The notes below the pieces were generated by a model. That model saw only the letters and a list, made by a program, of their open reading frames with translations. It was not told the DNA's origin and searched no databases. Position numbers and translations under genes: made by a program. This document shows, piece by piece, positions 27,125 through 37,251 of a DNA stretch of 64,000 nucleotides (position 1 is its first letter; every line of letters starts with the position of its first letter). Origin of the DNA: Pseudomonadota bacterium (GTDB lineage Bacteria > Pseudomonadota > Alphaproteobacteria > Rickettsiales > SXRF01). The stretch is taken from assembly GCA_963205195.1 (NCBI GenBank), contig CAUJHR010000011.1:20164-84163 (forward strand), in the 5' to 3' direction.

Positions 27125-27802
27125 ATGCGTGGAAAAAATCCAATACGTCCCCCAGTTTCTGATGACGGAAGCCAATTAGGGGTAAAGAATATTTTTGCTA
27201 CCTTACAGGGAGAAGGTCCGCATGTAGGCATTCCATCTGTATTTATAAGGCTTGGCGGTTGTAATCTGGCTTGCGATTTCTGTGATGCTGAGTTTGAAGA
27301 TTATGATATGATACCAATTACGGCTATTTTGCATAATGTTCATAAATTATCATGCAATAATAAAGGCAAAAGTGTCAGGAAGCTGGTTGTAATTACGGGT
27401 GGCGAGCCTTTTCGCCAGAATATAACTCCATTATGCGATTTATTGCTTGCTAATGGCTTTAATGTACAAATTGAGACCAATGGAACCCTATACAGGGAAA
27501 TCGCACCAAAAATTGATATAGTGTGTTCACCCAAAAATACTGGAATCGGTTATACAAAAATACGTGGTGATTTGCTTGCTAGGGTTTCAGCCATAAAATT
27601 TATCATTTCAGCGTCCGATGAAAAATATAAAAATGTGGGAGATATTGGGCAGGATTTATATAATATCCCGGTTTATGTGCAGCCTATGGACGAGGTGGAT
27701 AATGCTAAAAATGCTGCGAATAAGCAACTTGCGCTGGAACTCGCTATGCAATATGGCTACCGCCTGTCATTGCAGACACAAAAAATATTAAAAATAGACT
27801 GA
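27125..27802 (+). CDS. queE: 7-carboxy-7-deazaguanine synthase (radical SAM)
   Basis: QueE converts carboxytetrahydropterin to 7-carboxy-7-deazaguanine in the queuosine/preQ0 pathway. The 225-residue protein has TLQGEGPHVGIPSVFIRLGG followed by the cluster-binding CNLACDFCD (CxxxCxxC). It is followed after 9 bases by queC, the next enzyme in the pathway. The start is ATG 27125, chosen by the typical KNPIRPP lead-in of alphaproteobacterial homologues. Confidence 0.95.
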   Translation: MRGKNPIRPPVSDDGSQLGVKNIFATLQGEGPHVGIPSVFIRLGGCNLACDFCDAEFEDYDMIPITAILHNVHKLSCNNKGKSVRKLVVITGGEPFRQNITPLCDLLLANGFNVQIETNGTLYREIAPKIDIVCSPKNTGIGYTKIRGDLLARVSAIKFIISASDEKYKNVGDIGQDLYNIPVYVQPMDEVDNAKNAANKQLALELAMQYGYRLSLQTQKILKID

Positions 27803-27811
27803 GTTAGTTAT

Positions 27812-28504
27812 ATGACTAAAAAGGCTGTATTATTACTAAGTGGCGGATTAGACTCAACAACTACACTAGCAATAGCTAAAGAGTTGGGGTTTTGTATTTA
27901 TGCCCTTTCATTCTCCTACGGCCAGCGCCATAGCCATGAATTGCAGGCTGCGCGTATCATAGCCAGTAAAATGGGGGCTACAGAACACCGCATCATAAAT
28001 ATTGACCTGGGCGGGTTTGGTGGATCTGCCCTTACGCAGGCTGGAATTGATGTGCCTAAAGACCGCGATTCAGAAGCAATTGCACATGGCATACCTGTAA
28101 CATATGTGCCGGCGCGTAATACGGTATTCCTGTCGTTTGCGTTGGCATGGGCAGAAGTTCTCAAAGCCTATGATATTTTCATAGGCGTTAATGCGCTGGA
28201 TTATAGCGGATACCCGGACTGCCGCCCGGAGTTCATAAAATCATTTGAACAAACCGCCAATCTTGCAACGGCCTATGGTGATGGCGGAAAAAAACATATC
28301 ACTATACATACACCATTGATTGCTATGACCAAAGCTGAAATTATCAGTAAGGGACTTAAGCTCGGCGTTGATTACAGCCTGACGACAAGTTGTTATGATC
28401 CTGACATAAAGGGAAGGGCATGCGGGCATTGTGATGCCTGCCAGTTGCGCCTGAAAGGTTTTAGCGGAAACTCTATTGCAGACCCATCCCCTTATCAGAA
28501 GTAA
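27812..28504 (+). CDS. queC: 7-cyano-7-deazaguanine synthase
   Basis: QueC makes preQ0 from 7-carboxy-7-deazaguanine using ATP and ammonia. The 230-residue enzyme has the PP-loop SGGLDS near its start. The C-terminal zinc-binding cysteines lie in [26 protein letters not shown] order. It forms a two-gene unit with queE. queD and queF are not in the window. Its stop lies 2 bases from the convergent outer-membrane protein gene. Confidence 0.96.
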   Translation: MTKKAVLLLSGGLDSTTTLAIAKELGFCIYALSFSYGQRHSHELQAARIIASKMGATEHRIINIDLGGFGGSALTQAGIDVPKDRDSEAIAHGIPVTYVPARNTVFLSFALAWAEVLKAYDIFIGVNALDYSGYPDCRPEFIKSFEQTANLATAYGDGGKKHITIHTPLIAMTKAEIISKGLKLGVDYSLTTSCYDPDIKGRACGHCDACQLRLKGFSGNSIADPSPYQK

Positions 28505-28506
28505 TG

Positions 28507-29586
28507 CTAGAATTTGTAATTCAGCCCTGCCATGTAATCAATGGAGTGGAACTCAGCTTCATTAAACCTTGTAGTCGCTGCAGAACCATCAGAGAAGAAT
28601 ACCTTATCCTTGCCGTCGTTTGTTTTAAAGTAATTATAAGTCGATGATAAGGTAAACTGGGTGCGCGGAGAGAACTGCCAGCCATATTCAGCTGATATTA
28701 CATAGCCATTTCCATTTGCTTTCTGCTCGAAACTATCAGGGTGTGCAAAGTCTGAGCGCAGGTTCCAGTGGCCAGTACCATCATATTGCCCATACATATA
28801 TTCGCCACGTATTTTCAAATGGTGGTGCTCAGAAAAATTGCTGGTCAGTTCAGCGCCGATGAATGGAGCGCGTATTTCCATATCGTAACTGCTGCGAAGC
28901 CCAGCAAATGGGCCAGTTGCCGGTATGGTCTGGTTTCCATCACGCATTACAAAGGTCTGGTTCTGCATAGAATAACCAACTAAGGCTGTGAAACGGGCAA
29001 GAGTCTTTTTATGGCTGCTATTAAAGTCAAAAGCATAGCCCACTGAAGCCTTGAAGCCTTCTGAATGGCCAGCATCAGAATCATTGTTGGAGCGCGAAAA
29101 TTCGCCGGTACGATTATTGCCAGCATAATCAGAATCTTGGTTATCGCCTGTTATGCTGATACTTTTATTAACAGAGCCTTGCAGGTTTAAGCCTTTGAGT
29201 TTTCCGGTTTTCTGTGTGTATTCGATGTTCGGCTGAAATTCGTAGCCGCCTACATTATCCCAATGCAGTTCAGATAAAATATTTGGTGACGTGCCAGCAT
29301 AATTGCCTGCTATGTTCCATTTAAGCTCGCTGGTCTTATAACCTGTTTCTATTCCAACATTTAAGTCAAAATCCGGGTTTTTATATGGTGAGCTTTTGGC
29401 TGGGGCAGCATATGTTGTGACTTGTGAGCTATTCCCGTTATACTGAGCATTCCCTGCATTATAACGATTGTTAGGAGTAAGTGAATAAGAAGCGGTTTTT
29501 GCAGTATTATCGCTATAGTTTATCGGTTCGGCAAATGCAGCTGAAGTGATTGAAAACAAACAGCAAGTTATGTAAAGTGACCGCAT
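28507..29586 (-). CDS. Omptin-like outer-membrane beta-barrel protein
   Basis: This 359-residue protein has a signal peptide (cleavage near AFA at 17-19), alternating barrel strands and a C-terminal Phe (AGLNYKF). The order of features parallels omptins: a SELxW segment, then GDNQDSDY (Asp151 and Asp153) where OmpT has its DQDW aspartates. APFIGAEL and a YDGTGHW loop (His273) follow where OmpT has its Asp-x-His pair. The second Asp is not in the OmpT position, so protease activity is doubtful. It could instead be a Pom-type barrel or porin. Confidence 0.6.
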   Translation of the reverse strand: MRSLYITCCLFSITSAAFAEPINYSDNTAKTASYSLTPNNRYNAGNAQYNGNSSQVTTYAAPAKSSPYKNPDFDLNVGIETGYKTSELKWNIAGNYAGTSPNILSELHWDNVGGYEFQPNIEYTQKTGKLKGLNLQGSVNKSISITGDNQDSDYAGNNRTGEFSRSNNDSDAGHSEGFKASVGYAFDFNSSHKKTLARFTALVGYSMQNQTFVMRDGNQTIPATGPFAGLRSSYDMEIRAPFIGAELTSNFSEHHHLKIRGEYMYGQYDGTGHWNLRSDFAHPDSFEQKANGNGYVISAEYGWQFSPRTQFTLSSTYNYFKTNDGKDKVFFSDGSAATTRFNEAEFHSIDYMAGLNYKF

Positions 29587-29680
29587 TATACTCTCCTGAA
29601 TTGATTAATTTTAGTAATAAATTTGTAAATAATATTAAATTGGTATCAGATGTAATTCTATGAGTCAAAAAGAACTTAAT

Positions 29681-29713
29681 AAAAAAAGGGAGCATTTTAA
29701 TGCCCCCTTTTTT
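29681..29713 (-). terminator. Intrinsic terminator after glnA
   Basis: On the minus strand, GGGGGCAT pairs with ATGCTCCC (one mismatch) around TTAA. An A run lies before the stem and seven T residues after it. It begins 18 bases past the glnA stop and separates glnA from the outer-membrane protein gene. Confidence 0.8.
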
Positions 29714-29730
29714 CAATGGTTTACAAGGCC

Positions 29731-31155
29731 TTAGATACTATAATACATTTCAAATTCACCCGGTGTCGGGGTATGCTCCCAACGGTAAACTTCCTGCATT
29801 TTAAGCTCAATATAGGCATCAATAAGGTCATCAGTGAAAACGTCACCTTTCTTGAGGAAGTTACGATCTGCATCAAGAGCAGCAAGTGCTTCGCGCAGTG
29901 AACCGCAAACGGTTGGCACATTTTTAAGCTCTTCCGGTGGCAGGTCGTAAAGGTTTTTATCCATTGCGTCGCCAGGGTGTATTTTATTTTCTATACCGTC
30001 CAGCCCAGCCATAAGCATAGCTGAACATGCAAGGTAAGGATTGGCGGTTGGATCCGGGAACCTTACCTCAATGCGCTTGCCCTTAGGCGAAGCAACATAA
30101 GGGATACGTATGGAAGCTGATCGGTTGCGGGCGGAATATGCCAGCAATACAGGAGCTTCAAAGCCGGGTATCAGCCTCTTATAGCTGTTGGTTGAAGGGT
30201 TGGTGAAAGCATTAAGTGCTTTGGCATGCTTAATGATGCCGCCGATATAATAAAGGCACATTTCGGAAAGGTCGGCATATCCGTTACCAGCAAATAAAGG
30301 CTTGCCTGATTTCCAGATAGACTGATGTACGTGCATGCCTGAGCCATTATCTCCAGAAAGGGGCTTTGGCATAAAAGTTACCGATTTTCCATAAGAATGA
30401 GCTACATTATGCACCACGTATTTATATTTCTGGATATTGTCGGCTGTACCAAGCAGGGTTGAAAATAATGTTCCCAGTTCGCATTGTGCCGGAGCCACTT
30501 CATGGTGATGAAGAACAGGCTCAACGCCAACTACTTTAAGGGTGGAGAGCATTTCGCCGCGCAGGTCAGCAAGTGAGTCAACCGGCTGCACCGGAAAATA
30601 ACCACCTTTAGTTGGCGGGCGGTGCCCCATATTTCCTGCCTGATATGAACGGTCACTGTTTACAGGGAGTTCTTCACTGTCAAGCTGGTGAAAGCTGTAA
30701 TTACCTGATGTTTTGAAGCGAACATCGTCAAACACAAAAAATTCAAGCTCTGGACCAAAATAAGCTGTATCACCGATCCCGGTATATGCCAGATATGCTT
30801 CGGCACGTTTTGCCAGTGAGCGAGGATCACGGCCATACGGCTGCCCGGTTGATGGCTCTATAACATCACAAAAAATTACAAGTGTTGGCTGGGCTGCAAA
30901 AGGGTCGATAAAGGCAGTTTTTGCATCTGGCATTAAGATCATGTCGGATTCATTAATTGATTTCCATCCAGCAATAGACGATCCATCAAACATGATGCCA
31001 TCTTCAAAGCTGCTTTCATTAACCTGCTCAGCAACATAGCAGGTATGCTGCCATTTACCTTTAGGGTCTGTGAAGCGGAAATCAACAAACTGGATGTCGT
31101 TGTCTTTTATGAGCGTAAAAACATCTTTTGAATCCTTGGCATCTTTGGCGGACAT
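29731..31155 (-). CDS. glnA: Glutamine synthetase, type I
   Basis: GlnA assimilates ammonia into glutamine. The 474-residue enzyme has the beta-grasp N-domain ([15 protein letters not shown]), [10 protein letters not shown], the [12 protein letters not shown] metal site and the ATP site [14 protein letters not shown]. The adenylylation Tyr lies in [11 protein letters not shown], so control by GlnE is expected. It follows glnB, the common alphaproteobacterial glnB-glnA order. A GAAAGG ribosome site precedes ATG 31155. Confidence 0.97.
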   Translation of the reverse strand: MSAKDAKDSKDVFTLIKDNDIQFVDFRFTDPKGKWQHTCYVAEQVNESSFEDGIMFDGSSIAGWKSINESDMILMPDAKTAFIDPFAAQPTLVIFCDVIEPSTGQPYGRDPRSLAKRAEAYLAYTGIGDTAYFGPELEFFVFDDVRFKTSGNYSFHQLDSEELPVNSDRSYQAGNMGHRPPTKGGYFPVQPVDSLADLRGEMLSTLKVVGVEPVLHHHEVAPAQCELGTLFSTLLGTADNIQKYKYVVHNVAHSYGKSVTFMPKPLSGDNGSGMHVHQSIWKSGKPLFAGNGYADLSEMCLYYIGGIIKHAKALNAFTNPSTNSYKRLIPGFEAPVLLAYSARNRSASIRIPYVASPKGKRIEVRFPDPTANPYLACSAMLMAGLDGIENKIHPGDAMDKNLYDLPPEELKNVPTVCGSLREALAALDADRNFLKKGDVFTDDLIDAYIELKMQEVYRWEHTPTPGEFEMYYSI

Positions 31156-31262
31156 GAAAAAACCTTTCTCGATTGGTATTTAATTAGGGGAAAATAAATC
31201 ACCCGCATTTATAGCAGCGGCTTAGGCTTTGTAAAGGGGAGAAAGAATATAGGAATTCTGCG

Positions 31263-31619
<357 letters not shown>

Positions 31620-31699
31620 TTACCGTAAAATATTATATATAATGGAAGTATTTGTACCGATTGCAAGCGTATTTTATAGGCAAATTGATTCTGCCGCCC

Positions 31700-31728
31700 T
31701 TGACTTAGGTTAATATCTGCTGCATAAA
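31700..31728 (+). promoter_or_regulatory. Candidate promoter for the bacterioferritin-like gene
   Basis: TTGACT (31700-31705) and CATAAA (31723-31728) are separated by 17 bases. They lie about 60 bases before the ATG at 31788, in the gap divergent from glnB. No Fur- or Irr-type operator was recognised by eye. Confidence 0.4.
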
Positions 31729-31787
31729 TTTTTTATATATTAATGACATATTATTTATGTATTAGAGATATATTTGTAAGGAATATC

Positions 31788-32255
31788 ATGCCTACCCCCA
31801 ATAAGGAAATTATTAAGCACCTCAATAATGTGCTTACTAGCAAGCTTACCGTAATAAATCAGTATTTTCTCCATGCCCGTATGATGAAGCATATGGGTTA
31901 TATGCGGCTTGCTGATTATGAGTATAAGGAATCAATACAGCAGATGAAATATGCCGATAAGCTTGTTGAAAAGGTATTATCTTTAAGCGGTGTGCCTAAT
32001 ATGCAGGATCAGGCCAAATTAAATATTGGCACCACTGTTGAAGAAATACTGAAATATGACCTTGATGCCGGTAAGGTTTCGGTAAATAATATCAAAGCGG
32101 CAATTGAAGCCTGTATAAATGCCAATGATTCGGGAAATACTGATATATTAAGCAGCATACTGGAAAATGAAGAGGAACATATATCATTTGTTGCCTCCCA
32201 GCTTAATTTGATTGACACATTAGGTTTGCCTAAGTATCTGCAATCCCACGCTTGA
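31788..32255 (+). CDS. bfr: Bacterioferritin-like subunit with altered ferroxidase site
   Basis: The 155-residue protein aligns without gaps, offset by one, to the first ~130 residues of E. coli Bfr. The haem-ligand Met is kept (Met53), as are Tyr26, Glu128 and His131. Four diiron ligands differ: Lys19 for Glu18, Gln52 for Glu51, Tyr55 for His54 and Gly95 for Glu94. It is probably the haem-binding partner of a second ferroxidase-competent subunit encoded elsewhere. ATG 31788 has a TAAGGA site; an ATG at 31743 was rejected as it adds a foreign tail. Confidence 0.88.
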   Translation: MPTPNKEIIKHLNNVLTSKLTVINQYFLHARMMKHMGYMRLADYEYKESIQQMKYADKLVEKVLSLSGVPNMQDQAKLNIGTTVEEILKYDLDAGKVSVNNIKAAIEACINANDSGNTDILSSILENEEEHISFVASQLNLIDTLGLPKYLQSHA

Positions 32256-32283
32256 TTTTTAATTTTAACAAAAGGGATGTTGC

Positions 32284-32865
32284 ATGCTGCGTAAAATTTT
32301 TCTTCCACTGACTTTAATTTTTTTAATATCATTTATTTCTGGAGCAATTGTAATGGCAAAATCTAAACCCGCAAAGGCTGCGGAAAACCCACTAGAAAAT
32401 ACCTTGTATCTTGACCTGAAAGATGGCCGCGTTGTTATAGAGATGCGTCCCGACCTTGCCCCTAAGCATGTAAAGCGCATTAAAGAACTGGTACGCCAGG
32501 GATTTTATAATGGGGTGGTTTTCCACCGTGTAATTGATGGCTTCATGGCGCAGACCGGTGACCCAACAGGCACAGGCATGGGTGGCTCTGGACAGAAACT
32601 TAAAGCTGAGTTCAGCAAAGAGCCGCATATGCGCGGTGCTGTTTCAATGGCACGCGCAGCTGACCCAAACAGTGCTGACAGCCAATTCTTTATTTGCCTT
32701 GCTGAAGCAAGTTATTTAAATGGACAATATACCTATTGGGGTAAGGTGGTAAAGGGCATGGAATTTGTCGATCATATCAAAAAAGGCGACAAATATAATA
32801 ACGGCTCGGTTACCGATCCCGACAAGATAATTAAAATTCAAGTTGCCGCTGATGTGAAGGAATAA
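32284..32865 (+). CDS. Exported cyclophilin-type peptidyl-prolyl isomerase
   Basis: This 193-residue protein has a signal peptide or anchor (about 1-24) and then a cyclophilin domain. Typical elements are LKDGRVVIEMRPDLAPKHV, YNGVVFHRVIDGFMAQTGDP, NSADSQFFICL and YTYWGKVVKGMEFVDHI. It probably catalyses prolyl isomerisation in the periplasm. It lies 28 bases after the bacterioferritin-like gene, though a functional link is not implied. A stable hairpin follows it. Confidence 0.93.
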   Translation: MLRKIFLPLTLIFLISFISGAIVMAKSKPAKAAENPLENTLYLDLKDGRVVIEMRPDLAPKHVKRIKELVRQGFYNGVVFHRVIDGFMAQTGDPTGTGMGGSGQKLKAEFSKEPHMRGAVSMARAADPNSADSQFFICLAEASYLNGQYTYWGKVVKGMEFVDHIKKGDKYNNGSVTDPDKIIKIQVAADVKE

Positions 32866-32875
32866 TTGTTGATAA

Positions 32876-32898
32876 GCGGCCAGCGTTAAGCTGGCCGC
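32876..32898. terminator. Hairpin between the cyclophilin and HAD genes
   Basis: GCGGCCAGC (32876-32884) and GCTGGCCGC (32890-32898) form a perfect 9-bp GC-rich stem around GTTAA. No T run follows directly, so it may be a weak or Rho-assisted terminator or an mRNA 3'-end stabiliser. Confidence 0.5.
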
Positions 32899-32915
32899 AT
32901 CAATCATTTTATAAA

Positions 32916-33746
32916 ATGGAAAATATTTCCTCGATTTCCCCTATTATAAATAATTATGACGCATTTATCCTTGATCTATGGGGTGTGGTGCATGATGGGT
33001 CACAGCTATATCCCGGTGTTGGCAATACACTGCATGCAATAAGGAAAGCAGGAAAAAAAATTGTATTTCTTTCAAATGCCCCGCGGCGCTCCGGTTCTGT
33101 AGCTTCAGTTCTTACCCAGCTTGGCATTGGGCAGGAGCTGTATGACCATATAGTATCATCGGGCGAGGTTGGGTATCATTGGCTGCGGACTGGTAGTGCC
33201 CCTTGGGGAAAACGCTATTACTTAATAGCCGCCCAGAAAGATGCTGGATTGCTTGATGATCTGGATTTCGAGGAAGTCGCTGCTATAGAAAATGCTGATT
33301 TTATTTTGAACCTTGGCTTTGGAACTGATGAGCAGACCACCGAGGATTTTTCTGCTATCCTGCATTCATCTGTAAAGCTTTCCATCCCAATGCTATGTTT
33401 GAATCCTGATCTCGAAGTCATCAAAATTACCGGTGAGCGTTATCCATGCGCCGGGGCAATTGCCAAAAAATATGTTGCAATTGGCGGCAAAGTTGAATGG
33501 TTTGGAAAACCCTATCCGGCGGTTTATGAAAGTGCCTATAAGGTGTTTGGCAATATTGATAAGAAAAAAATACTGGCTGTTGGAGATAGTCTGGAAACGG
33601 ATATTCCAGGGGCTAAATATTTTGGTGTGGATTCCGCCTTGGTAACTGGGGGTATACTTAAGGATTATAATGCGGATGAGATAAAAGAAATGTGCCGTAA
33701 GCTTGAGTTGTGCCCAAATTATATATTACCTAATTTCGGCAGTTGA
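32916..33746 (+). CDS. HAD-superfamily class IIA hydrolase (TIGR01459-like)
   Basis: This 276-residue HAD phosphatase has the nucleophile motif FILDLWGVVHDG, FLSNAPRRSG as the Ser motif, GKPYPAVYESAY with the Lys, and AVGDSLETDIPGA with the acidic pair. It has the capped IIA layout seen in NagD-like enzymes. Alphaproteobacterial members of this family have no settled substrate. Its stop abuts the convergent tlpA-like gene with no gap. Confidence 0.9.
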   Translation: MENISSISPIINNYDAFILDLWGVVHDGSQLYPGVGNTLHAIRKAGKKIVFLSNAPRRSGSVASVLTQLGIGQELYDHIVSSGEVGYHWLRTGSAPWGKRYYLIAAQKDAGLLDDLDFEEVAAIENADFILNLGFGTDEQTTEDFSAILHSSVKLSIPMLCLNPDLEVIKITGERYPCAGAIAKKYVAIGGKVEWFGKPYPAVYESAYKVFGNIDKKKILAVGDSLETDIPGAKYFGVDSALVTGGILKDYNADEIKEMCRKLELCPNYILPNFGS

Positions 33747-34283
33747 TTATTTTGAATTAGCTTTAATAATTTTTTTTACACTTTCGCTTTCCCAATCCAG
33801 TGGCCCGTCGGCACGGGCAATCTCGTGACCTTTATTATTTATAAAAATAGTAGTTGGTAAGCCTTTTATTCCCAGCTCTTTAAAAGAATCCATATTTTCA
33901 TACAGCATTATATCAAGGCTTTTAATATTGTTATCGCTGTAAAATTTTTTTACGTTATCAATGTTTTTACCATCCAGCGCCAGGGCGATGACTTTAAAGT
34001 TTTTCTTCTCATATTTTTGCTGTGCGGCATCGACAGCAGGGAGTTCCCTAACGCAGGGCTGACACCATGTCGCCCAAAAATGCAGGGCAGTAAGCTTATA
34101 TTTGCCAAAATCCACAGATTGTTCCTTGCCCTGCTCGTCGCTGTAAGTAACAGGCGGCACCGGGTTTTCAGAAGTTATCCTAATATCTGCTGCAAAAATG
34201 TAAGAAGGGAAAAGTAACCCCATTAGAACAATTATGATTCTTATTCTTGCCAAATGGGAAGAAATGCTTGTAAAATATTGCAT
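33747..34283 (-). CDS. TlpA-like periplasmic thioredoxin
   Basis: The 178-residue protein has an N-terminal anchor or signal (about 13-31, ending FAADIR). A thioredoxin-fold domain follows with WATWCQPCVRELP, the redox-active CxxC, and a cis-Pro in KGLPTTIF. It is a membrane-tethered reductase of the TlpA/ResA type, possibly serving cytochrome or periplasmic Cys reduction. Its start lies only 24 bases from the divergent argH start. Confidence 0.9.
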   Translation of the reverse strand: MQYFTSISSHLARIRIIIVLMGLLFPSYIFAADIRITSENPVPPVTYSDEQGKEQSVDFGKYKLTALHFWATWCQPCVRELPAVDAAQQKYEKKNFKVIALALDGKNIDNVKKFYSDNNIKSLDIMLYENMDSFKELGIKGLPTTIFINNKGHEIARADGPLDWESESVKKIIKANSK

Positions 34284-34307
34284 AAATTATGTTTACTGTA
34301 GGTTGAA

Positions 34308-35738
34308 ATGTCAAAAATACCAAAAAATAAAACAATTAAAACCAAGTCTATTAAAGCGCAGTCTAACCAGATGTGGGGCGGACAATTCACTAGCTCGCCA
34401 TCAGAGCTTATGTCTAAGATTAACGTATCTATAAGTTTTGACAAGAGGCTTTACAAGCAGGATATAGAAGGCTCTATCGCGCATGCTAATATGCTCGCAC
34501 AGCAAAAAATTATCTCTGCGGCTGATGCTAAAGCAATTGTTTCTGGCCTTAAAGACATCCTTGGCGATATAGAAGCGGGCAAGTTTGAATTTAAAGATAG
34601 CCTTGAAGATATACATATGAATATCGAGGCGGCTCTTAAAGAGCGTATAGGTGAACAGGCGGGCAGGCTGCATACGGCACGTTCTCGTAATGACCAGGTG
34701 GCAACAGATTTCCGCCTTTACGTCCGCGATGCCTTTGATGCCCTTGATGGACTCATTAAAAATCTCCAGATTAATTTGCTGGAAAGGGCAGGGGAACATT
34801 TTGCAACTGTAATGCCGGGTTTTACTCATTTGCAGGTGGCACAGCCTGTAACTTTTGGCCACCATCTGCTCGCATATGTAGAAATGTTTTCTCGTGACCG
34901 TATGCGGGTGCAGGGTGCTCGTTCAAGGATTAATGAATCGCCATTGGGAGCTGCTGCGCTTGCCGGTACATCATTTCCCATTGACCGTTTTGCAACCGCA
35001 AAATCTTTGGGTTTTGATAGACCAATGGCTAACTCGCTGGATGCAGTTTCTGACCGGGATTTTGCGTTGGATTATTTATCAATATGTGCGATATGTGCGG
35101 TGCATTTATCGCGCCTTGCCGAGGAAATGGTAAACTGGTCGAGCGCGCAATTTGGCTTTATCCGCTTTTCTGATTCTTACTCAACAGGCAGCTCTATAAT
35201 GCCACAAAAACGCAACCCTGATGCTGCTGAACTGGTGCGCGGAAAATCCGGGCGTATGTTTGGCAATTTAATAGCACTGCTTACAACTATGAAGTCCCTG
35301 CCATTGGCCTACAATAAGGATATGCAGGAAGATAAGGAAAGCGTATTTGACACAGCAGAGAATATAGGAATTTGCCTTCAGGCAATGGCAGGAATGGTAA
35401 GTGATTTAAAAGTGGATAAGGAAAAAATGCTTGCAGCTGCTGGTACAGGATATTCAACTGCCACAGATCTTGCAGATTACTTGGTGCGCGAGCTTAAAAT
35501 TCCATTCCGCGATGCCCATCATATCACTGCAAAAATTGTAAAAATCGCGAGTGATAAAAGAAAAAATCTTGAAGAATTGTCACTTAAGGAAATGCAAGCT
35601 TTTGAGCCAATGATAAAGCAGGATGTATATAAAATACTGGGAGTTGAAAATTCCGTAAAAAGCCGTGTTAGTTATGGTGGAACTGCACCGGATAATGTAA
35701 GAAAAGCAGTCGCGGATGCGAAAAAGAGGATAAAGTAA
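34308..35738 (+). CDS. argH: Argininosuccinate lyase
   Basis: ArgH releases arginine and fumarate from argininosuccinate. The 476-residue enzyme has the superfamily signature [12 protein letters not shown], the [16 protein letters not shown] segment and [12 protein letters not shown] basic N-terminal extension of about 20 residues precedes the conserved MWGGQF. It leads a tight operon with lptM and lysA, joined by one-base TAATG overlaps. Its promoter must lie inside the divergent tlpA-like gene. Confidence 0.97.
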   Translation: MSKIPKNKTIKTKSIKAQSNQMWGGQFTSSPSELMSKINVSISFDKRLYKQDIEGSIAHANMLAQQKIISAADAKAIVSGLKDILGDIEAGKFEFKDSLEDIHMNIEAALKERIGEQAGRLHTARSRNDQVATDFRLYVRDAFDALDGLIKNLQINLLERAGEHFATVMPGFTHLQVAQPVTFGHHLLAYVEMFSRDRMRVQGARSRINESPLGAAALAGTSFPIDRFATAKSLGFDRPMANSLDAVSDRDFALDYLSICAICAVHLSRLAEEMVNWSSAQFGFIRFSDSYSTGSSIMPQKRNPDAAELVRGKSGRMFGNLIALLTTMKSLPLAYNKDMQEDKESVFDTAENIGICLQAMAGMVSDLKVDKEKMLAAAGTGYSTATDLADYLVRELKIPFRDAHHITAKIVKIASDKRKNLEELSLKEMQAFEPMIKQDVYKILGVENSVKSRVSYGGTAPDNVRKAVADAKKRIK

Positions 35739-35986
35739 TGTATAATATTTTAAGAATTATTTTTCTGTTTTCCCTGATTTTTCCAGTATCTGCGTGTGGA
35801 CTGAAAGGTAAATTGAAAACGCCTGAGCAGATACAAAAAATCGAAGCCAAGAAAGCTCAAGAAGAGATTAAGAAGCAGGAAAAAAATGAGGAGGAGGATA
35901 AGCAGGAAGATCAATCTGCCTATGGCAGTGTGCCATCTAAAACTCAGAATGCACCTACGCCACCACTGCCTGCAGGAAAAGAATAA
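35738..35986 (+). CDS. Small LptM-like lipoprotein
   Basis: This 82-residue lipoprotein has a signal sequence with lipobox PVSAC (Cys20), followed by GLKGKL, the usual start of YifL/LptM-type proteins. The rest is charged and coil-prone with a Pro-rich end. LptM is reported to assist LptD maturation in enterobacteria; whether this protein does so here is not known. Its place between argH and lysA, with one-base overlaps at both ends, is common in proteobacteria. Confidence 0.85.
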   Translation: MYNILRIIFLFSLIFPVSACGLKGKLKTPEQIQKIEAKKAQEEIKKQEKNEEEDKQEDQSAYGSVPSKTQNAPTPPLPAGKE

Positions 35987-37251
35987 TGGACCATTTTGCT
36001 TATAAGAACGGTGAATATTATGCCGAAGATGTTGCAATCTCAGACATTGCAAAAAAGATAGGAACAGCTTTTTATTGCTATTCATCGGCTACACTTGAGC
36101 ATCATTATAAAGTTTTTGCCTCACAATTTGCCGATATTGATGCGAAGGTTTGTTTTGCAGTAAAGTCCAATGATAACCTTGCAGTCCTTGCAACATTTGC
36201 AAAGCTTGGCGCATGGGCAGATGTGGTTTCCGGCGGTGAAATACGCAAAGTACGCAAAGCCGGTATTAAATCGGCAAATATTGTTTTTTCTGGTGTTGGC
36301 AAAACCCGCGAAGAAATGGAATACGCATTGGACGAGGGAATTTTCCAGTTCAATGTTGAATCAGAAGCGGAACTCCTTCTTTTAAATGATGTGGCAATTT
36401 CCAAGGGAAAAAAAGCACCAATAGCAATTCGGGTGAACCCTGATGTAGATCCCAAAACCCATGCAAAGATCTCCACCGGGCAGAAGGAAAGTAAATTTGG
36501 CGTTGCCATGAGCCATGCAATCCCAGTTTATAAACTAGCTGATTCTCTTGCAGGAATTGATGTTCAGGGGGTATCTGTACATATAGGATCCCAGCTTACA
36601 ACGCTGGAACCATTCGCGCAGGCATTTTTACATTTGCGTAATTTTGTAAATGAGCTTCGCGCAGAAAATATAAAAATTACGACACTGGATCTAGGCGGTG
36701 GTCTTGGAATACCTTATGGAAAGGAGCAGCCCCCGCTTCCCGAATTTTATGCGGAAATCGCGAAGCGCGAAACCAAAGACTTAGGTGTAACGCTTCTGTT
36801 TGAGCCGGGCAGGGTGTTGGTTGGCAATGCTGGGATATTGGTTTCCAAAGTATTATATATAAAGCGTGGTGAGAACCGGATATTTGTTATAGCTGATGCC
36901 GCAATGAACGACCTTATCCGCCCAACACTTTATGATGCCTATCATGAAATTATACCCGTAATTCCTCCTGCGGGTGATGTTCCAACTGAAATGGTGGATG
37001 TGGTTGGCCCGGTATGTGAAACAGGGGATATATTCGCGGAGCAGCGGCTTATGAAGTTGCCGCAGGCCGGGGATTTGATAGCATTCCGCTCCGCAGGGGC
37101 TTATGGTGCGGTAATGGCAGGAACATATAACGCCCGCCCGCTTATTGCTGAAGTCATGGTTAAAGGTGATAAATTCTCGGTAATCCGCCCGCGCCAGACT
37201 TATGATGAATTGCTTGGGCGTGACAGGCTTCCTGAATGGATAGCTAAATAG
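35986..37251 (+). CDS. lysA: Diaminopimelate decarboxylase
   Basis: LysA makes lysine from meso-diaminopimelate. The 421-residue PLP enzyme has the Lys-bearing CFAVKSNDN, HIGSQ, the phosphate-binding GGGLGIPYG, FEPGR and the subunit-bridging GPVCETGD. It is the last gene of the argH-lptM-lysA unit. The 3' end overlaps the convergent hpt gene by 8 bases. Confidence 0.97.
   Translation: MDHFAYKNGEYYAEDVAISDIAKKIGTAFYCYSSATLEHHYKVFASQFADIDAKVCFAVKSNDNLAVLATFAKLGAWADVVSGGEIRKVRKAGIKSANIVFSGVGKTREEMEYALDEGIFQFNVESEAELLLLNDVAISKGKKAPIAIRVNPDVDPKTHAKISTGQKESKFGVAMSHAIPVYKLADSLAGIDVQGVSVHIGSQLTTLEPFAQAFLHLRNFVNELRAENIKITTLDLGGGLGIPYGKEQPPLPEFYAEIAKRETKDLGVTLLFEPGRVLVGNAGILVSKVLYIKRGENRIFVIADAAMNDLIRPTLYDAYHEIIPVIPPAGDVPTEMVDVVGPVCETGDIFAEQRLMKLPQAGDLIAFRSAGAYGAVMAGTYNARPLIAEVMVKGDKFSVIRPRQTYDELLGRDRLPEWIAK

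Noticed and set aside
27055..27231. Longer N-terminus for metZ
   Set aside because: The added residues are unlike the family and would extend through the gap into queE on the other strand; the MKKK start fits homologues.
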